Shown piece after piece: positions 1 to 7,629 of a stretch of DNA of 13,573 nt. The position numbers and the translations under genes are program-made. The notes under the pieces were generated by a model that did not search any database, was not told where the DNA came from, and saw only the letters and a program-made list of their open reading frames with translations. How positions within the stretch are numbered: the stretch's first letter is position 1; each line of letters opens with the position of its first letter. Source of the stretch: an uncultured Clostridia bacterium (lineage in GTDB: Bacteria; Bacillota; Clostridia; Oscillospirales; Ruminococcaceae). The stretch is taken from positions 1 to 13,573 of the forward strand of contig CAMGJS010000011.1 in the NCBI GenBank assembly GCA_946056455.1, read 5' to 3'.

Positions 1-102
1 TCCGCGCCAGCGGTCGCGTTTTGCCTCCTTTTTTGCGAAACAAAAAGGAGGTCGCTGTTAAAGGCTCCAACGGAGCCGACAGCGAAACCGCGTGCCCGCG
101 GA
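1..102 (-). repeat. Structured repeat element, left copy (three-way-junction fold)
   Basis: No protein gene is supported here. The sequence can pair as a closed multibranch structure: 1-6 with 97-102, 10-14 with 87-91, a 10-bp hairpin 24-33/42-51, and a nested hairpin 52-58/79-85 with inner stem 63-68/72-77. Read on the minus strand, the nested hairpin has the same asymmetric internal loop (one base on the 5' side, four on the 3' side) and the same flanks (GGTTTCGC before, GCGACC after) as the copy at the right end. It lies downstream of the fliT end and terminators. It could be a palindromic DNA repeat (REP- or MITE-like) or a structured RNA tail; I do not recognise a named family. The element may continue past base 1. 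Confidence 0.7.
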
Positions 103-110
103 GGGCAAAA

Positions 111-131
111 AAGCACACCTTTGGTGTGCTT
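111..131 (-). terminator. Second (distal) terminator palindrome of the flagellar operon
   Basis: A perfect 9-bp inverted repeat (AAGCACACC / GGTGTGCTT) with a 3-base loop. On the minus strand the 3' arm runs into six T's, the layout of an intrinsic terminator. It stands just beyond the main terminator of the operon, so it would act as a back-up. The same 21-base sequence recurs at 13491-13511, next to the other copy of the structured repeat, so it is also part of a repeat family. Confidence 0.7.
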
Positions 132-165
132 AAAAAGGGTATCGGAAAATTCCGATACCCTTTTT
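132..165 (-). terminator. Intrinsic terminator after fliT (bidirectional)
   Basis: Bases 132-147 are the exact reverse complement of 150-165, giving a 16-bp stem with a 2-base loop. The GC-containing core (GGGTATCGGA) is flanked by A5 and T5, so it can stop transcription in either direction. It starts two bases after the stop codon of the last flagellar gene and is the natural end of the SigD operon. Confidence 0.9.
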
Positions 166-167
166 GT

Positions 168-647
168 TTAACTGTTCTGATTGAACGAACCTCCGCTGAA
201 ATCGGGAGCGCCCGAGGTCTGCTCGATGTAATCTATAACCTGTCTGGTCTTTGTAAGCTGGGCAAAATCATCGGCAAGGTCTTCGCGCTCGTCTTTCATA
301 AGCGACTCGAACTCTTTTTCAAAGCGGTCGATACGGTCATAAAGAATTTTAACCGATTTAAGCTTCTTTGCAAGCTCGGCAATATCGCCCGTATAGGCTT
401 CATCAAGGTCTTTGAGCCTGAAAATCTTGAAAAGAGTTTCGCTGTTTTCGCTCTTTGAAATTATAGCGTCTTCCTTTGCAACTACTCCCCTTATTTCAAA
501 CATAAGCTTGTTGCGCTCTGTGAGAAAAGGAAGAAGCTCTTCAAAATTCTCTTCTATCAAAGCTTTGGTCGCGTTCTCATAATCCTGCATATACTCTATC
601 GACTCGTCGATAAGGTTGCAGAGAATGTTTTTTTCTTCGGCTGTCAT
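168..647 (-). CDS. fliT: FliT-like flagellar export chaperone (159 aa)
   Basis: Small acidic, almost wholly helical protein with no signal peptide or membrane segment, so cytoplasmic. Residues 1 to about 140 look like alternating amphipathic helices with heptad character; the last dozen residues (GAPDFSGGSFNQNS) look disordered. FliT proteins are chaperones that bind FliD and deliver it to the flagellar export gate. The assignment rests mainly on position: it follows fliD and fliS, as fliT does in Bacillus. The start ATG overlaps the fliS stop as ATGA, with AAAAGGAG six bases upstream, so the two are translationally coupled. The sequence also resembles the FlgN type of chaperone, and sequence alone does not separate the two. 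Confidence 0.7.
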   Translation of the reverse strand: MTAEEKNILCNLIDESIEYMQDYENATKALIEENFEELLPFLTERNKLMFEIRGVVAKEDAIISKSENSETLFKIFRLKDLDEAYTGDIAELAKKLKSVKILYDRIDRFEKEFESLMKDEREDLADDFAQLTKTRQVIDYIEQTSGAPDFSGGSFNQNS

Positions 648-1015
648 TGCGGACTCCTTTTGTTTATTTCGGTGAAGGTCTCTTTAAGCTCCCTGAAAAA
701 CGGGATTATCTCCTTTATTATCTCAGGGTCCTTTTTAAGATTTGCCTCGACAAGTCTTTTATACATATAGTCGTAAAGCGCGCCGAGACTTTCGGCTATT
801 TCATATTTTACCTTCAAGGAGCTGTCAAGCGCCGAGAGAATATTCTGCGCTTTCATAATGGAGTTATGCGCTTTCGGCAAATCCTTGTGCTCAATGAAAT
901 AAACCGCCTTGTTCAGCTCTGTTTCACCCTTTTCATAAAGAGCGATGAGAAGCTGTGCCGGAGTCATTGTGCTGATGCTTTGCTGAACTATTTTCTGATA
1001 CGGATTCTGCATCAT
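644..1015 (-). CDS. fliS: Flagellin export chaperone FliS
   Basis: FliS binds the C-terminal disordered part of flagellin in the cytoplasm, stops it polymerising early and brings it to the export apparatus; in Bacillus it also antagonises FliW. The 123-residue length is normal. Family signatures are visible: NPY at residues 4-6, LLIALYEKG at 22-30 and LYDYMYKRLVEAN at 80-92, in a four-helix-bundle pattern. The tryptophan often seen in the last helix is replaced by aromatic Phe residues. Two ATGs are adjacent at the start; the first fits better, with GGAGG nine bases upstream. It sits 20 bases after fliD and overlaps the next gene by four bases. Confidence 0.96.
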   Translation of the reverse strand: MMQNPYQKIVQQSISTMTPAQLLIALYEKGETELNKAVYFIEHKDLPKAHNSIMKAQNILSALDSSLKVKYEIAESLGALYDYMYKRLVEANLKKDPEIIKEIIPFFRELKETFTEINKRSPQ

Positions 1016-1035
1016 TTTAAACTACCTCCGAAAAA

Positions 1036-3597
1036 TTAGCTTTGCGTGAACATTCCTGCAATGGAGTTATAGTTCGCTGTGTAGGTTTCAAGGGTTGTAA
1101 AGCGCTTCCAGTATCTGTTGAGGTCGCTTTCATAACGGGTTTTGAGGTTGTCTATCATCTCCTGATAGCTTTTGAGCTGTTCGGAAATGCTGTTCTTTGT
1201 TTCGGTAGATGTACCCTCAATGCCGGCGAGCATTGTAAGTCTGCCGTAGCCCTTTGACTTTGAGGTCGAAACGGCGCTGTCAAGAACCTTTTCAACCTTA
1301 ACGGCAAGACCGTTTTCACTGTCTGTAAAGAACTCTGAAATCTTATCGGGGTTTTCATCCAGCGCCGCTCTGAGCGCTTCTTCATCAAGCTCTAACCTAC
1401 CGTTATCCTGCCATCTTGTTGACTCGGTAATTCCGATGCTTTCAAGAGAGAAGCCGTCGGCTGTTCTGAGATTAAGAGCGCTTCTTACAGAAGTAAGGAA
1501 CGAGTTGAGGTCCTTATCCTGATAGAGAAGTCCTGTCTTTGCCTTCTTGTTCCATTCCTCAATCTCTTTATCGGACATTTCTTCTTTCTGCTCCTCGGTG
1601 AGAGGGTCAAAGTAACTGCCCTTGGATTTAGGTCTTGCTGTTGAAATTTCCTTATTGATGTCATCAATGAGCTTGTTGTATTCGTCAACAAACTTGACAA
1701 TAGTGTCAAACGCTTTTGAGGTGTCTCTCGAAACGGTCGTTGTAACGGGGTTATCCTCGCTTATTGCGGCAGCTTCGCTGTCGGTAAGGTTGCCGAAGTT
1801 TATCGTTACGCCGTTGACATCGACAGAGTTTGTCGAGCTTGTAACGGTAGTTCCGTTAACGGTGAGTATAGCGTTCTGACCTGAAATGGAGATACTGTTT
1901 GAAGAAAGTCCGCTGTATGTTGCAGGGTCGGAAAGTGTTGCATAGTCTGTCTTGAAAACCTTTTCGGCAAAGGCTGTATCGGACGATGTTACGGGAGCGT
2001 TTGCGATGATTACGCCTTTATCGAGGTCAACGCTTCCCACACCTGCGCTTTCAAGAGCGGACTTGACGTCGCCGAGAGTGGTGGTATCGTCGATGGTAAT
2101 ATCGACAGAGCCGACTGAAAAGCTTCCGTTGCCGAAAATGCCTGTCGCCTTTGTGTCGGCGGTAATCGCATTTGTGGAATTGTTTCCGTTAAATCCCATT
2201 CCCGCAAGAAAAGCGTCGCTGTCTACTGTTCCGCTTGAAGCAATCGAAACAGTTCCGCCTGATTTTGACGGAGTGAGCTCTATTTCGCCCGTTGCTTTAT
2301 TGAGGCTGAACGAAGCCTCGCCTCTAATATCTGACGCGGCTATGCCCTGATTAAGAGCCGCAACAAACTTTTCCTTGGCTGACTTTGCGCCGTCCTTGGT
2401 CATATCCTCGTCATCGACAAAATCATAGACCTTTCCCGATGTGTCGGCGGTGGGAACCAAAACCTCAGCCTCTTTGCCGTTTATTGTTATCTTATACGAA
2501 GCCGCTTTAAAGGAGTTCAAATCGGCGTCGTCAAAGGGAAGCGCACTTATCTTATCCTTTTTGAACGAAGCGGTGGAAACTCCTCCTGCTCCTATATCAA
2601 GACCGAAAGCGGAAAGAAGGTTACCTGAGGTCTGCTTGATATTGACGGTGGCATTTGCTCCCGTTTCGGTGGATGTGATTGAGAATTTCTGAGAAAATTC
2701 GTCAAAGGACATTGTTGCGCCGACCTTTGCGTCGTTTACAGCATTGACTATATCGCTTATCTTTGAATTTTTATTGAAGGAAAAGCTCTTTCCGTTTATT
2801 TCAAAGGAGAAGTTTTCGCCCACAAGCGGAGTTTTAAGGTTAAGGTCGGAAAGCTTGAGGTTATCTCTTATCTTGTTTGAAACGCCGTCGCCCTCTATTC
2901 CGATAGCATTCAGAGAATCTGTCTGGGCGGCTATACGGTCGCTTGAAGAAAGGTCGCTGTATGTGGTCTTTGCCGCCTGAATGACAAATTTATGAGAGAT
3001 GCCGTCGCCGTTTTCATAGGATATATTGCCGTCCGAGTAGGAAAAACCTGCGCCGAAGTTCTTGTCAAGCTCTTGCATAAAGCTTTCCTTGCTGTTGAAG
3101 GTAATATCCTTTGCAAGACCGTCAAGCGTTACGCTTACGGAGTAATCCTTACTGCCGTCAAGGCTGTCAAGGTTTATTTTTGCTCCTGCTGTAAGAGCGG
3201 AAGTCGAGGAAATCTCAGCCTGCTTTGCAAGTCTGTCGATTTTTGTGAGATTAACACTGCCCGACTTTGCCGAAGTTGAAGCTATAGCTGTTATCTTGCT
3301 GTTGTTTGTTGTCGCAGAAAAGCTGCTGAAAAGCGAAGGTCTTTTGATACAGTTTGTCTTTGACGCAATATCAAAGAAGGTCGACTGAAAGCTTGTTATC
3401 TTGGTCATTACGCTTCTGTAAGCTTCCTGCTTCCAGCTTAAAGAGTCGAACTTCTGCTGTTGTCTGTTAAGTCTTGATTTTGTATTTGTAGCCATTGCCT
3501 TGACAAGAGCCTCGGTATCGAGACCTGTGGCAAAGCCGCCCATTCTCATTCCCGAAAAGAGCGATGAAGTTGAATTGCTTGAACCTGAATCTGCCAT
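1036..3597 (-). CDS. fliD: Flagellar filament cap protein FliD, unusually long (853 aa)
   Basis: FliD forms the cap at the tip of the filament and helps incoming flagellin to fold into place. The N-terminal FliD domain is clear (GLDTEALVKAM at residues 25-35, coiled coil to about 75). The C-terminal domain runs from about residue 628 (DTIVKFVDEYNKLI) to the end and finishes with the expected long helix. Between them lie flagellin-IN-like modules near 250-335 and 565-602 (G-x-NA-ILTVNG), plus extra Ser/Thr/Asp-rich modules near 360-545. Typical FliD proteins are about 450-550 residues, so roughly 300 are added on the surface-exposed middle part. A single Cys occurs at residue 83. The start has GAGGAGGA about eight bases upstream, 13 bases after csrA. 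Confidence 0.96.
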   Translation of the reverse strand: MADSGSSNSTSSLFSGMRMGGFATGLDTEALVKAMATNTKSRLNRQQQKFDSLSWKQEAYRSVMTKITSFQSTFFDIASKTNCIKRPSLFSSFSATTNNSKITAIASTSAKSGSVNLTKIDRLAKQAEISSTSALTAGAKINLDSLDGSKDYSVSVTLDGLAKDITFNSKESFMQELDKNFGAGFSYSDGNISYENGDGISHKFVIQAAKTTYSDLSSSDRIAAQTDSLNAIGIEGDGVSNKIRDNLKLSDLNLKTPLVGENFSFEINGKSFSFNKNSKISDIVNAVNDAKVGATMSFDEFSQKFSITSTETGANATVNIKQTSGNLLSAFGLDIGAGGVSTASFKKDKISALPFDDADLNSFKAASYKITINGKEAEVLVPTADTSGKVYDFVDDEDMTKDGAKSAKEKFVAALNQGIAASDIRGEASFSLNKATGEIELTPSKSGGTVSIASSGTVDSDAFLAGMGFNGNNSTNAITADTKATGIFGNGSFSVGSVDITIDDTTTLGDVKSALESAGVGSVDLDKGVIIANAPVTSSDTAFAEKVFKTDYATLSDPATYSGLSSNSISISGQNAILTVNGTTVTSSTNSVDVNGVTINFGNLTDSEAAAISEDNPVTTTVSRDTSKAFDTIVKFVDEYNKLIDDINKEISTARPKSKGSYFDPLTEEQKEEMSDKEIEEWNKKAKTGLLYQDKDLNSFLTSVRSALNLRTADGFSLESIGITESTRWQDNGRLELDEEALRAALDENPDKISEFFTDSENGLAVKVEKVLDSAVSTSKSKGYGRLTMLAGIEGTSTETKNSISEQLKSYQEMIDNLKTRYESDLNRYWKRFTTLETYTANYNSIAGMFTQS

Positions 3598-3619
3598 AAT
3601 AAATTCCTCCTCACTTATT
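3598..3619 (-). promoter_or_regulatory. fliD ribosome binding site in a possible GGA-loop hairpin
   Basis: The fliD Shine-Dalgarno (GAGGAGGA) lies in the loop between AATAA and TTATT, a 5-bp all-AU stem that spans the csrA stop and the fliD leader. CsrA proteins bind GGA displayed in hairpin loops, so this is a possible CsrA target directly after its own gene. The stem is weak and the call is only suggestive. Confidence 0.25.
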
Positions 3620-3841
3620 GTCTTTCATTTTAAGGAGCTGTTCCATAATATCCTTTGCGGGCGCTGTTGCCGCGGCGATATTCTGCTTTTCGGTGTTGAA
3701 AAGCTCTTCACGGACAATGCGCACATCCTTGGGCGCTTCTATTCCTATCTTTACTCTGTCCTTGCCGACATCGAGAACCTTTATCACGACATTATCGGCA
3801 ATAACGATGCCTTCATCTGTTTTTCTTGTTACTACGAGCAT
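3611..3841 (-). CDS. csrA: Carbon storage / flagellin translation regulator CsrA
   Basis: Homodimeric RNA-binding protein that represses translation by covering GGA-containing ribosome binding sites; in Bacillus its main target is the flagellin mRNA. It has 76 residues, with the family pattern MLV-TRK at the start, the beta strands up to IGIEAPK, and VREE near residue 44. The two conserved RNA-contact arginines are both present (R6 and R44). The C-terminal helix and tail (residues about 50-76) match the slightly longer Firmicutes form that binds FliW. Its ATG overlaps the fliW stop by one base (TGATG), with GGGGAG upstream, so the two antagonists are coupled. No flagellin gene lies in the window, so the main target must be elsewhere. 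Confidence 0.97.
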   Translation of the reverse strand: MLVVTRKTDEGIVIADNVVIKVLDVGKDRVKIGIEAPKDVRIVREELFNTEKQNIAAATAPAKDIMEQLLKMKDNK

Positions 3842-4296
3842 CAGTCATTCTCCCCTTCCGCAAAAAGAGGATAGCGGATCTCATAGTCTTCCTCCAAAAT
3901 AATCTGAGCCGCCGTCATCTTTGTTTTATTGACAACAATCGGACTTTTCATATTGACTGTTGTTTTTTTGAATTCTCCCCCCGGAATAGAAGCTATAACG
4001 ATAAGACAAAGCTCGTCACCGTCCTCATAGGAGACAGCCGCGCGGTCGTCTTCATCGAGATTGACATTATAGGAGGAGCAGATATCAAAAGGATTATAAA
4101 CAATAAAGCAGAGCGACTGTTTTTCAACCGATTGCAGCCACATAGGGTAAACGCCGTCGCCCAAGGGACTTAAAACGACAAATTCGCGCTCGTCCTCAAA
4201 CGCGTAAATACCCCTGGGGAAAGTTATGATATTTTCTCTCTCGATTTCAGCTGTGCCTAAATCTCTTGTTTCAACAGTAATACGCTCGTTATTCAT
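3841..4296 (-). CDS. fliW: Flagellar assembly factor FliW (CsrA antagonist)
   Basis: FliW binds flagellin when it builds up in the cytoplasm and binds CsrA when flagellin is low, releasing flagellin mRNA for translation. The 151-residue protein shows the family features: FPRGIYAFE at residues 26-34, WLQSVE at 53-58, the VNMKSPIVVN strand at 114-123 and YEIRYPLF at 138-145. The Shine-Dalgarno is weak (AAAGG, nine bases away) compared with the neighbours, so translation is probably lower than for the junction proteins. It follows the DUF6470 gene by 40 bases and overlaps csrA by one base. Confidence 0.96.
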   Translation of the reverse strand: MNNERITVETRDLGTAEIERENIITFPRGIYAFEDEREFVVLSPLGDGVYPMWLQSVEKQSLCFIVYNPFDICSSYNVNLDEDDRAAVSYEDGDELCLIVIASIPGGEFKKTTVNMKSPIVVNKTKMTAAQIILEEDYEIRYPLFAEGEND

Positions 4297-4336
4297 AATG
4301 CTTTACCTTTTTCCTTTTCTGATGAATTTTATGATA

Positions 4337-4894
4337 CTAACCCTGTGTATCAAAACCGCCCTTGCCAAACGGGATGTAGATAGGGTCGCCGATATATTCG
4401 ATTTTTACCTGCGGGAACTGCTCTACCGTTATGTCGATACTTCCCGGTGTGAATTCAAAGCCGACTGTATCGGGCTCGAATTTCATTCCTATATCCTCTG
4501 ACGAAAGTTTAAGGCTTAAAGTACCGTTCTGCCAGGACATATTCTTATCCGACGCGCTTGCCGCCTTTGTCATAACATCGTCAAGATTGCTGTTGCGATA
4601 AATTTCGTCAAGCTCCCCCGTTTTTGAAACCATTGCGTTTATATTTTCGGGCTGACGGGAAATTTTTGCAACTGCGTTGTATGAAAGCTCGATTTTATTG
4701 TCGCTTGACTGAACAAAAACATCCTTGTTTCTTGCGTTATCCATAAGAATACGCATCTCGGCAGGCGATTTTATCGACTTTGCCTGAACTGCCGCAGGGC
4801 TTTCGGTCGTATCAACGGGCGAAAGCTGTGCGCGGTTTACAGTTATGTCAAGCTTTATGGGAATACTTGTTATTTCAAGCATCTGACCGTCCAT
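4337..4894 (-). CDS. DUF6470 (YviE-like) flagellar-operon protein of unknown function
   Basis: 185-residue soluble protein without signal peptide or membrane segments. It begins with a beta-rich part (LEITSIPIKLDI, residues 6-17) of the kind that starts YviE/DUF6470 proteins. The middle is Ala/Ser/Asn-rich and mostly helical (about 30-115), and the end is beta-rich, closing with KIEYIGDPIYIPFG at 164-177, also typical. In Bacillus subtilis yviE sits exactly between flgL and fliW, as here, so position and sequence agree. No biochemical role is established to my knowledge; constant company with flgL, fliW and csrA suggests a late assembly or regulatory role. The start has AAGGAGA seven bases upstream. 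Confidence 0.8.
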   Translation of the reverse strand: MDGQMLEITSIPIKLDITVNRAQLSPVDTTESPAAVQAKSIKSPAEMRILMDNARNKDVFVQSSDNKIELSYNAVAKISRQPENINAMVSKTGELDEIYRNSNLDDVMTKAASASDKNMSWQNGTLSLKLSSEDIGMKFEPDTVGFEFTPGSIDITVEQFPQVKIEYIGDPIYIPFGKGGFDTQG

Positions 4895-4937
4895 AAACCA
4901 TTCTCCTTTCCATAGTTGAATGTGTGAAGTTTATCTG

Positions 4938-5981
4938 TTACATAAAGTCCCATACGCTGTTGGGAATTACCTTTGAGCTCATTGAAAGGACCGCATTATA
5001 GGCGGCGTCAAGGGATTTCCACTCGGTGATTGCTTTTGCAAGGTCCTCCTCGGACATTCCCTCAAGGTTGAGCTGTGCTTCTGAAAGATTGTAGTTATAT
5101 TCTTCAAATCTTGTTATGTTGTAATCAACCGTTTCCTGCTTTACTCCAAGGCTTGTTATTCCCATAAGGATAGTTGACTGAGCCGAACCGAAGGCGTCAA
5201 GCATTGCGTTGAGCTTATCGGTATTTCCGCTTTCGGCAGCGTCCGCCGCGTCGTAAACAAGCTGGATAAAGTTGTTTGAAAGAGTATATTCCGTTCCGTT
5301 TGCGCTCTTCCATTTTTCCTCTCCGCAACCTGTAAGCTCGGCGCCGTTGAGAGAAACATCCATTGCGGTGTCAGGGTCTACATTGCCTGCGGCGTCGTAT
5401 TTTATACCTATTCCTATATCGGAAAAAATGGGTTTTGAAAACGGAAAATCATCGGGATTGCTGATGTTATTTACATTCTCGTCGTTATAAAGGACTATCG
5501 TTCTTCCGTCAGCGTCCTTTTCGGTAGAAAACGGAAGAATATCCTCGCTGTTGTTTGTTCCGCCGAAAAGTCGTCTGTCGGCATAATCGGAGTTCATCGA
5601 CCTGATAAGGTCGTCGGCTATTCCTCGAAGCTCGTGCGCTAAAATCTCTCGCTCCTCTTTATTCGCCGAGGGGTCGTTACACGCCATTTCAACCTTTGTT
5701 ATAACCTTTTTGCAGACATCGTTTATATCCTCACGGAGAACCGATTCGGCTGTTCTGAAAAGCTGTTTTGCGGAGGAAAGGTTTGACTGATATGTCGAAA
5801 CATCCGCCATTGATTTTCTCACAGCAAGTGCTCTCGCCGCAGAAATCGGGTTTTCGGACGCTCTTGTGAACTTTCTCTGCGCCGATATTTTATTCATAAG
5901 GTCCGTCATAGAAGTGAGGTTGTTGCTGTAATTGCGGTTATACATTCTGTTGACGGCGTTCTGGGTTATTCTTGTAATCAT
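4938..5981 (-). CDS. flgL: Flagellar hook-filament junction protein FlgL (HAP3)
   Basis: Exported flagellin-like protein that joins the FlgK ring to the filament. The N-terminus (MITRITQNAVNRMYNRN, then SENPISAARAL at residues 42-52) and the long N-terminal helices are typical of the FlgL/flagellin D0-D1 region. The C-terminal helices (about 255-347) match the flagellin C domain. The middle (about 140-250) is an Asp/Asn-rich exposed insert. At 347 residues it is slightly longer than the usual 300 or so. There is no cleavable signal, as expected for type III export. AAGGAGA lies eight bases before the ATG, and the gene follows flgK by 20 bases. Confidence 0.96.
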   Translation of the reverse strand: MITRITQNAVNRMYNRNYSNNLTSMTDLMNKISAQRKFTRASENPISAARALAVRKSMADVSTYQSNLSSAKQLFRTAESVLREDINDVCKKVITKVEMACNDPSANKEEREILAHELRGIADDLIRSMNSDYADRRLFGGTNNSEDILPFSTEKDADGRTIVLYNDENVNNISNPDDFPFSKPIFSDIGIGIKYDAAGNVDPDTAMDVSLNGAELTGCGEEKWKSANGTEYTLSNNFIQLVYDAADAAESGNTDKLNAMLDAFGSAQSTILMGITSLGVKQETVDYNITRFEEYNYNLSEAQLNLEGMSEEDLAKAITEWKSLDAAYNAVLSMSSKVIPNSVWDFM

Positions 5982-6001
5982 CTCAATCTCTCCTTAAAGG
6001 G

Positions 6002-7618
6002 TTATCTGCCCACAAGTCCCATTCCGTTGATTATCTTGTCGAGAGCCTCGTCAAGAGCAGTCATCATTCTTGCGGAAGCGTTGTACCATTTCTGGAACTG
6101 CATAAGGTTTGCGCCCTCTTCGTCCATATTTACTCCCATAACGGAGTCACGCTGGTTTGAAAGGCTGAACGCCATTGAGTTGTAGGTATCGTAAACGCTC
6201 TGGGTGTATGAAATATCCTGACCGAGTTTATTCTCCCAGTAGGAAACATACTGGTCTATGGTCATATTTGACTGGTCGACTGTTGCGTCCGTTGCTGTGG
6301 TTCTTGAAAAATCAAGACCTTTATCTATTACGGCTCTTATTCTGTTGAGGTATTCGTTGTTGAGCTCTTCGCCCGTTGCAACATTTCCTAACTCGTTTTT
6401 GGTGATGAGCATTGCATCGTTCTTCCAGTCGTCTGCGACCTTTATATTCTCGGCGGTTATCTGGTCGGTGCTTCCCGATGTGAACATATCACCTGCCGCG
6501 CAGGCGTTATTGAAAGCCTCAGCCATTGTGTTTGCAAGAGCGTTTATCATCTCGCGGTAATAGGGGACGCCGTTGCTTGCTCCGTCAAACTCGTTGCCCA
6601 GCTCTGTGGCATAAACCCCTGCGCCGTTATACATATCGAGGTATCCTCTCATAGCGCCCGAAGCAAGACTGCTTTCAGCGCCCTTCATTTCTGTTCCGTC
6701 ATTGAAGAAGAACTTCATTGCGCAGTCCTTGGCGTCGATATCGCCGTCGTTAACCTGCTTTGTAACATCGGAGTTGCCCTGATAGAAAGCCATTTCAAGC
6801 TTTGCATAGGTCTTGTCGCTTTTTACGCAGAGATGATTTGCAAACTCTACATCAAAAGTACCGTCGGAATTCTCTGTAAGATTAACATTGCCGTAGGTAG
6901 AAAGCTCGTCAACGAGAGCGTTGAGGCTGTCTTTAAGCTCGTTGGGACCGTATTCGGAATTTACTCTGTATCCGAGAAGCTCGGAGCTGTCAACGGTAAT
7001 GTCGCCCGAAGTTACATAAGCGTCTTTTATCTGGTCGTTAAGCTTGTGTATCTCTTCAAAAATGCTGTTTACCTTATCAAGACTTGTTTCTGCGTTGAGC
7101 CTTACCTGGTCATGAATTTTGTCTATCTCTGTGTCATAGTTCTTTATTGACTGGCACATCTGCTTGCCGTATTCGAGAGCCACATTCGCAAGCTCTTTCC
7201 TGTCGGTATTTTCTGTTCCGAACTGCGATAAAATGTCCTTGAACTTTGAATAAATTCCGTAAAAGCCCGTTGTGTCAAAAACATCGAGGACATTTTCAAT
7301 ATCCTTTAAATTCTCGGTTGCGATACTTGCCATTGCGGTGCCTGAGTTAAGGTCGCGGTAACGCTTATCGAGAAGCTTATCTCTTATCTGTGTGATACCC
7401 GAGGTAGCGGCACCCTGACCTGCAAGGGCGCGGCTTGTGTTGAAGTACAGACTGCTTGCGTTGACGGAAATGGAAACCTGGTCGGCTCTTTGTCTTGAAT
7501 ATCCCACAGTGTTGACATTGGCGATATTGTTGCCCGTTATGTCAAGGGATTTCTGCGCGGCATACATTGTCTGTTTCATTGATTCTATTCCCATAAATGA
7601 CGGTCTTAATGATGACAT
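6002..7618 (-). CDS. flgK: Flagellar hook-associated protein FlgK (HAP1)
   Basis: First junction protein on the hook tip. The axial-protein signature is clear: MKQTMYAAQKSLDITGNNIA around residues 14-33, followed by NVNTVGYSRQ. The C-terminal domain (about 450-538) has the YENKLGQDI-like helix and ends with the expected axial helix (NLMQFQKWYNASARMMTALDEALDKIING). Length 538 is normal. It is exported without a cleaved signal and is guided by the FlgN chaperone encoded just upstream. AGGAGGA is seven bases before the ATG and overlaps the flgN stop codon region, so the genes are tightly linked. Confidence 0.97.
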   Translation of the reverse strand: MSSLRPSFMGIESMKQTMYAAQKSLDITGNNIANVNTVGYSRQRADQVSISVNASSLYFNTSRALAGQGAATSGITQIRDKLLDKRYRDLNSGTAMASIATENLKDIENVLDVFDTTGFYGIYSKFKDILSQFGTENTDRKELANVALEYGKQMCQSIKNYDTEIDKIHDQVRLNAETSLDKVNSIFEEIHKLNDQIKDAYVTSGDITVDSSELLGYRVNSEYGPNELKDSLNALVDELSTYGNVNLTENSDGTFDVEFANHLCVKSDKTYAKLEMAFYQGNSDVTKQVNDGDIDAKDCAMKFFFNDGTEMKGAESSLASGAMRGYLDMYNGAGVYATELGNEFDGASNGVPYYREMINALANTMAEAFNNACAAGDMFTSGSTDQITAENIKVADDWKNDAMLITKNELGNVATGEELNNEYLNRIRAVIDKGLDFSRTTATDATVDQSNMTIDQYVSYWENKLGQDISYTQSVYDTYNSMAFSLSNQRDSVMGVNMDEEGANLMQFQKWYNASARMMTALDEALDKIINGMGLVGR

Positions 7619-7629
7619 CGTTATTCCTC

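Noticed and set aside
21..458. 145-codon plus-strand frame running through the left repeat and terminators into fliT
   Set aside because: It translates hairpins and the antisense of fliT; no ribosome binding site or protein signature.
1952..2350. Plus-strand frame opposite fliD
   Set aside because: Antisense shadow of a clear FliD protein, no start signals.
3792..3799. GCCGATAA on the minus strand inside csrA, resembling a SigD -10
   Set aside because: Fifteen bases upstream there is no TAAA, and the motif is simply the codons for Ala-Asp in CsrA.
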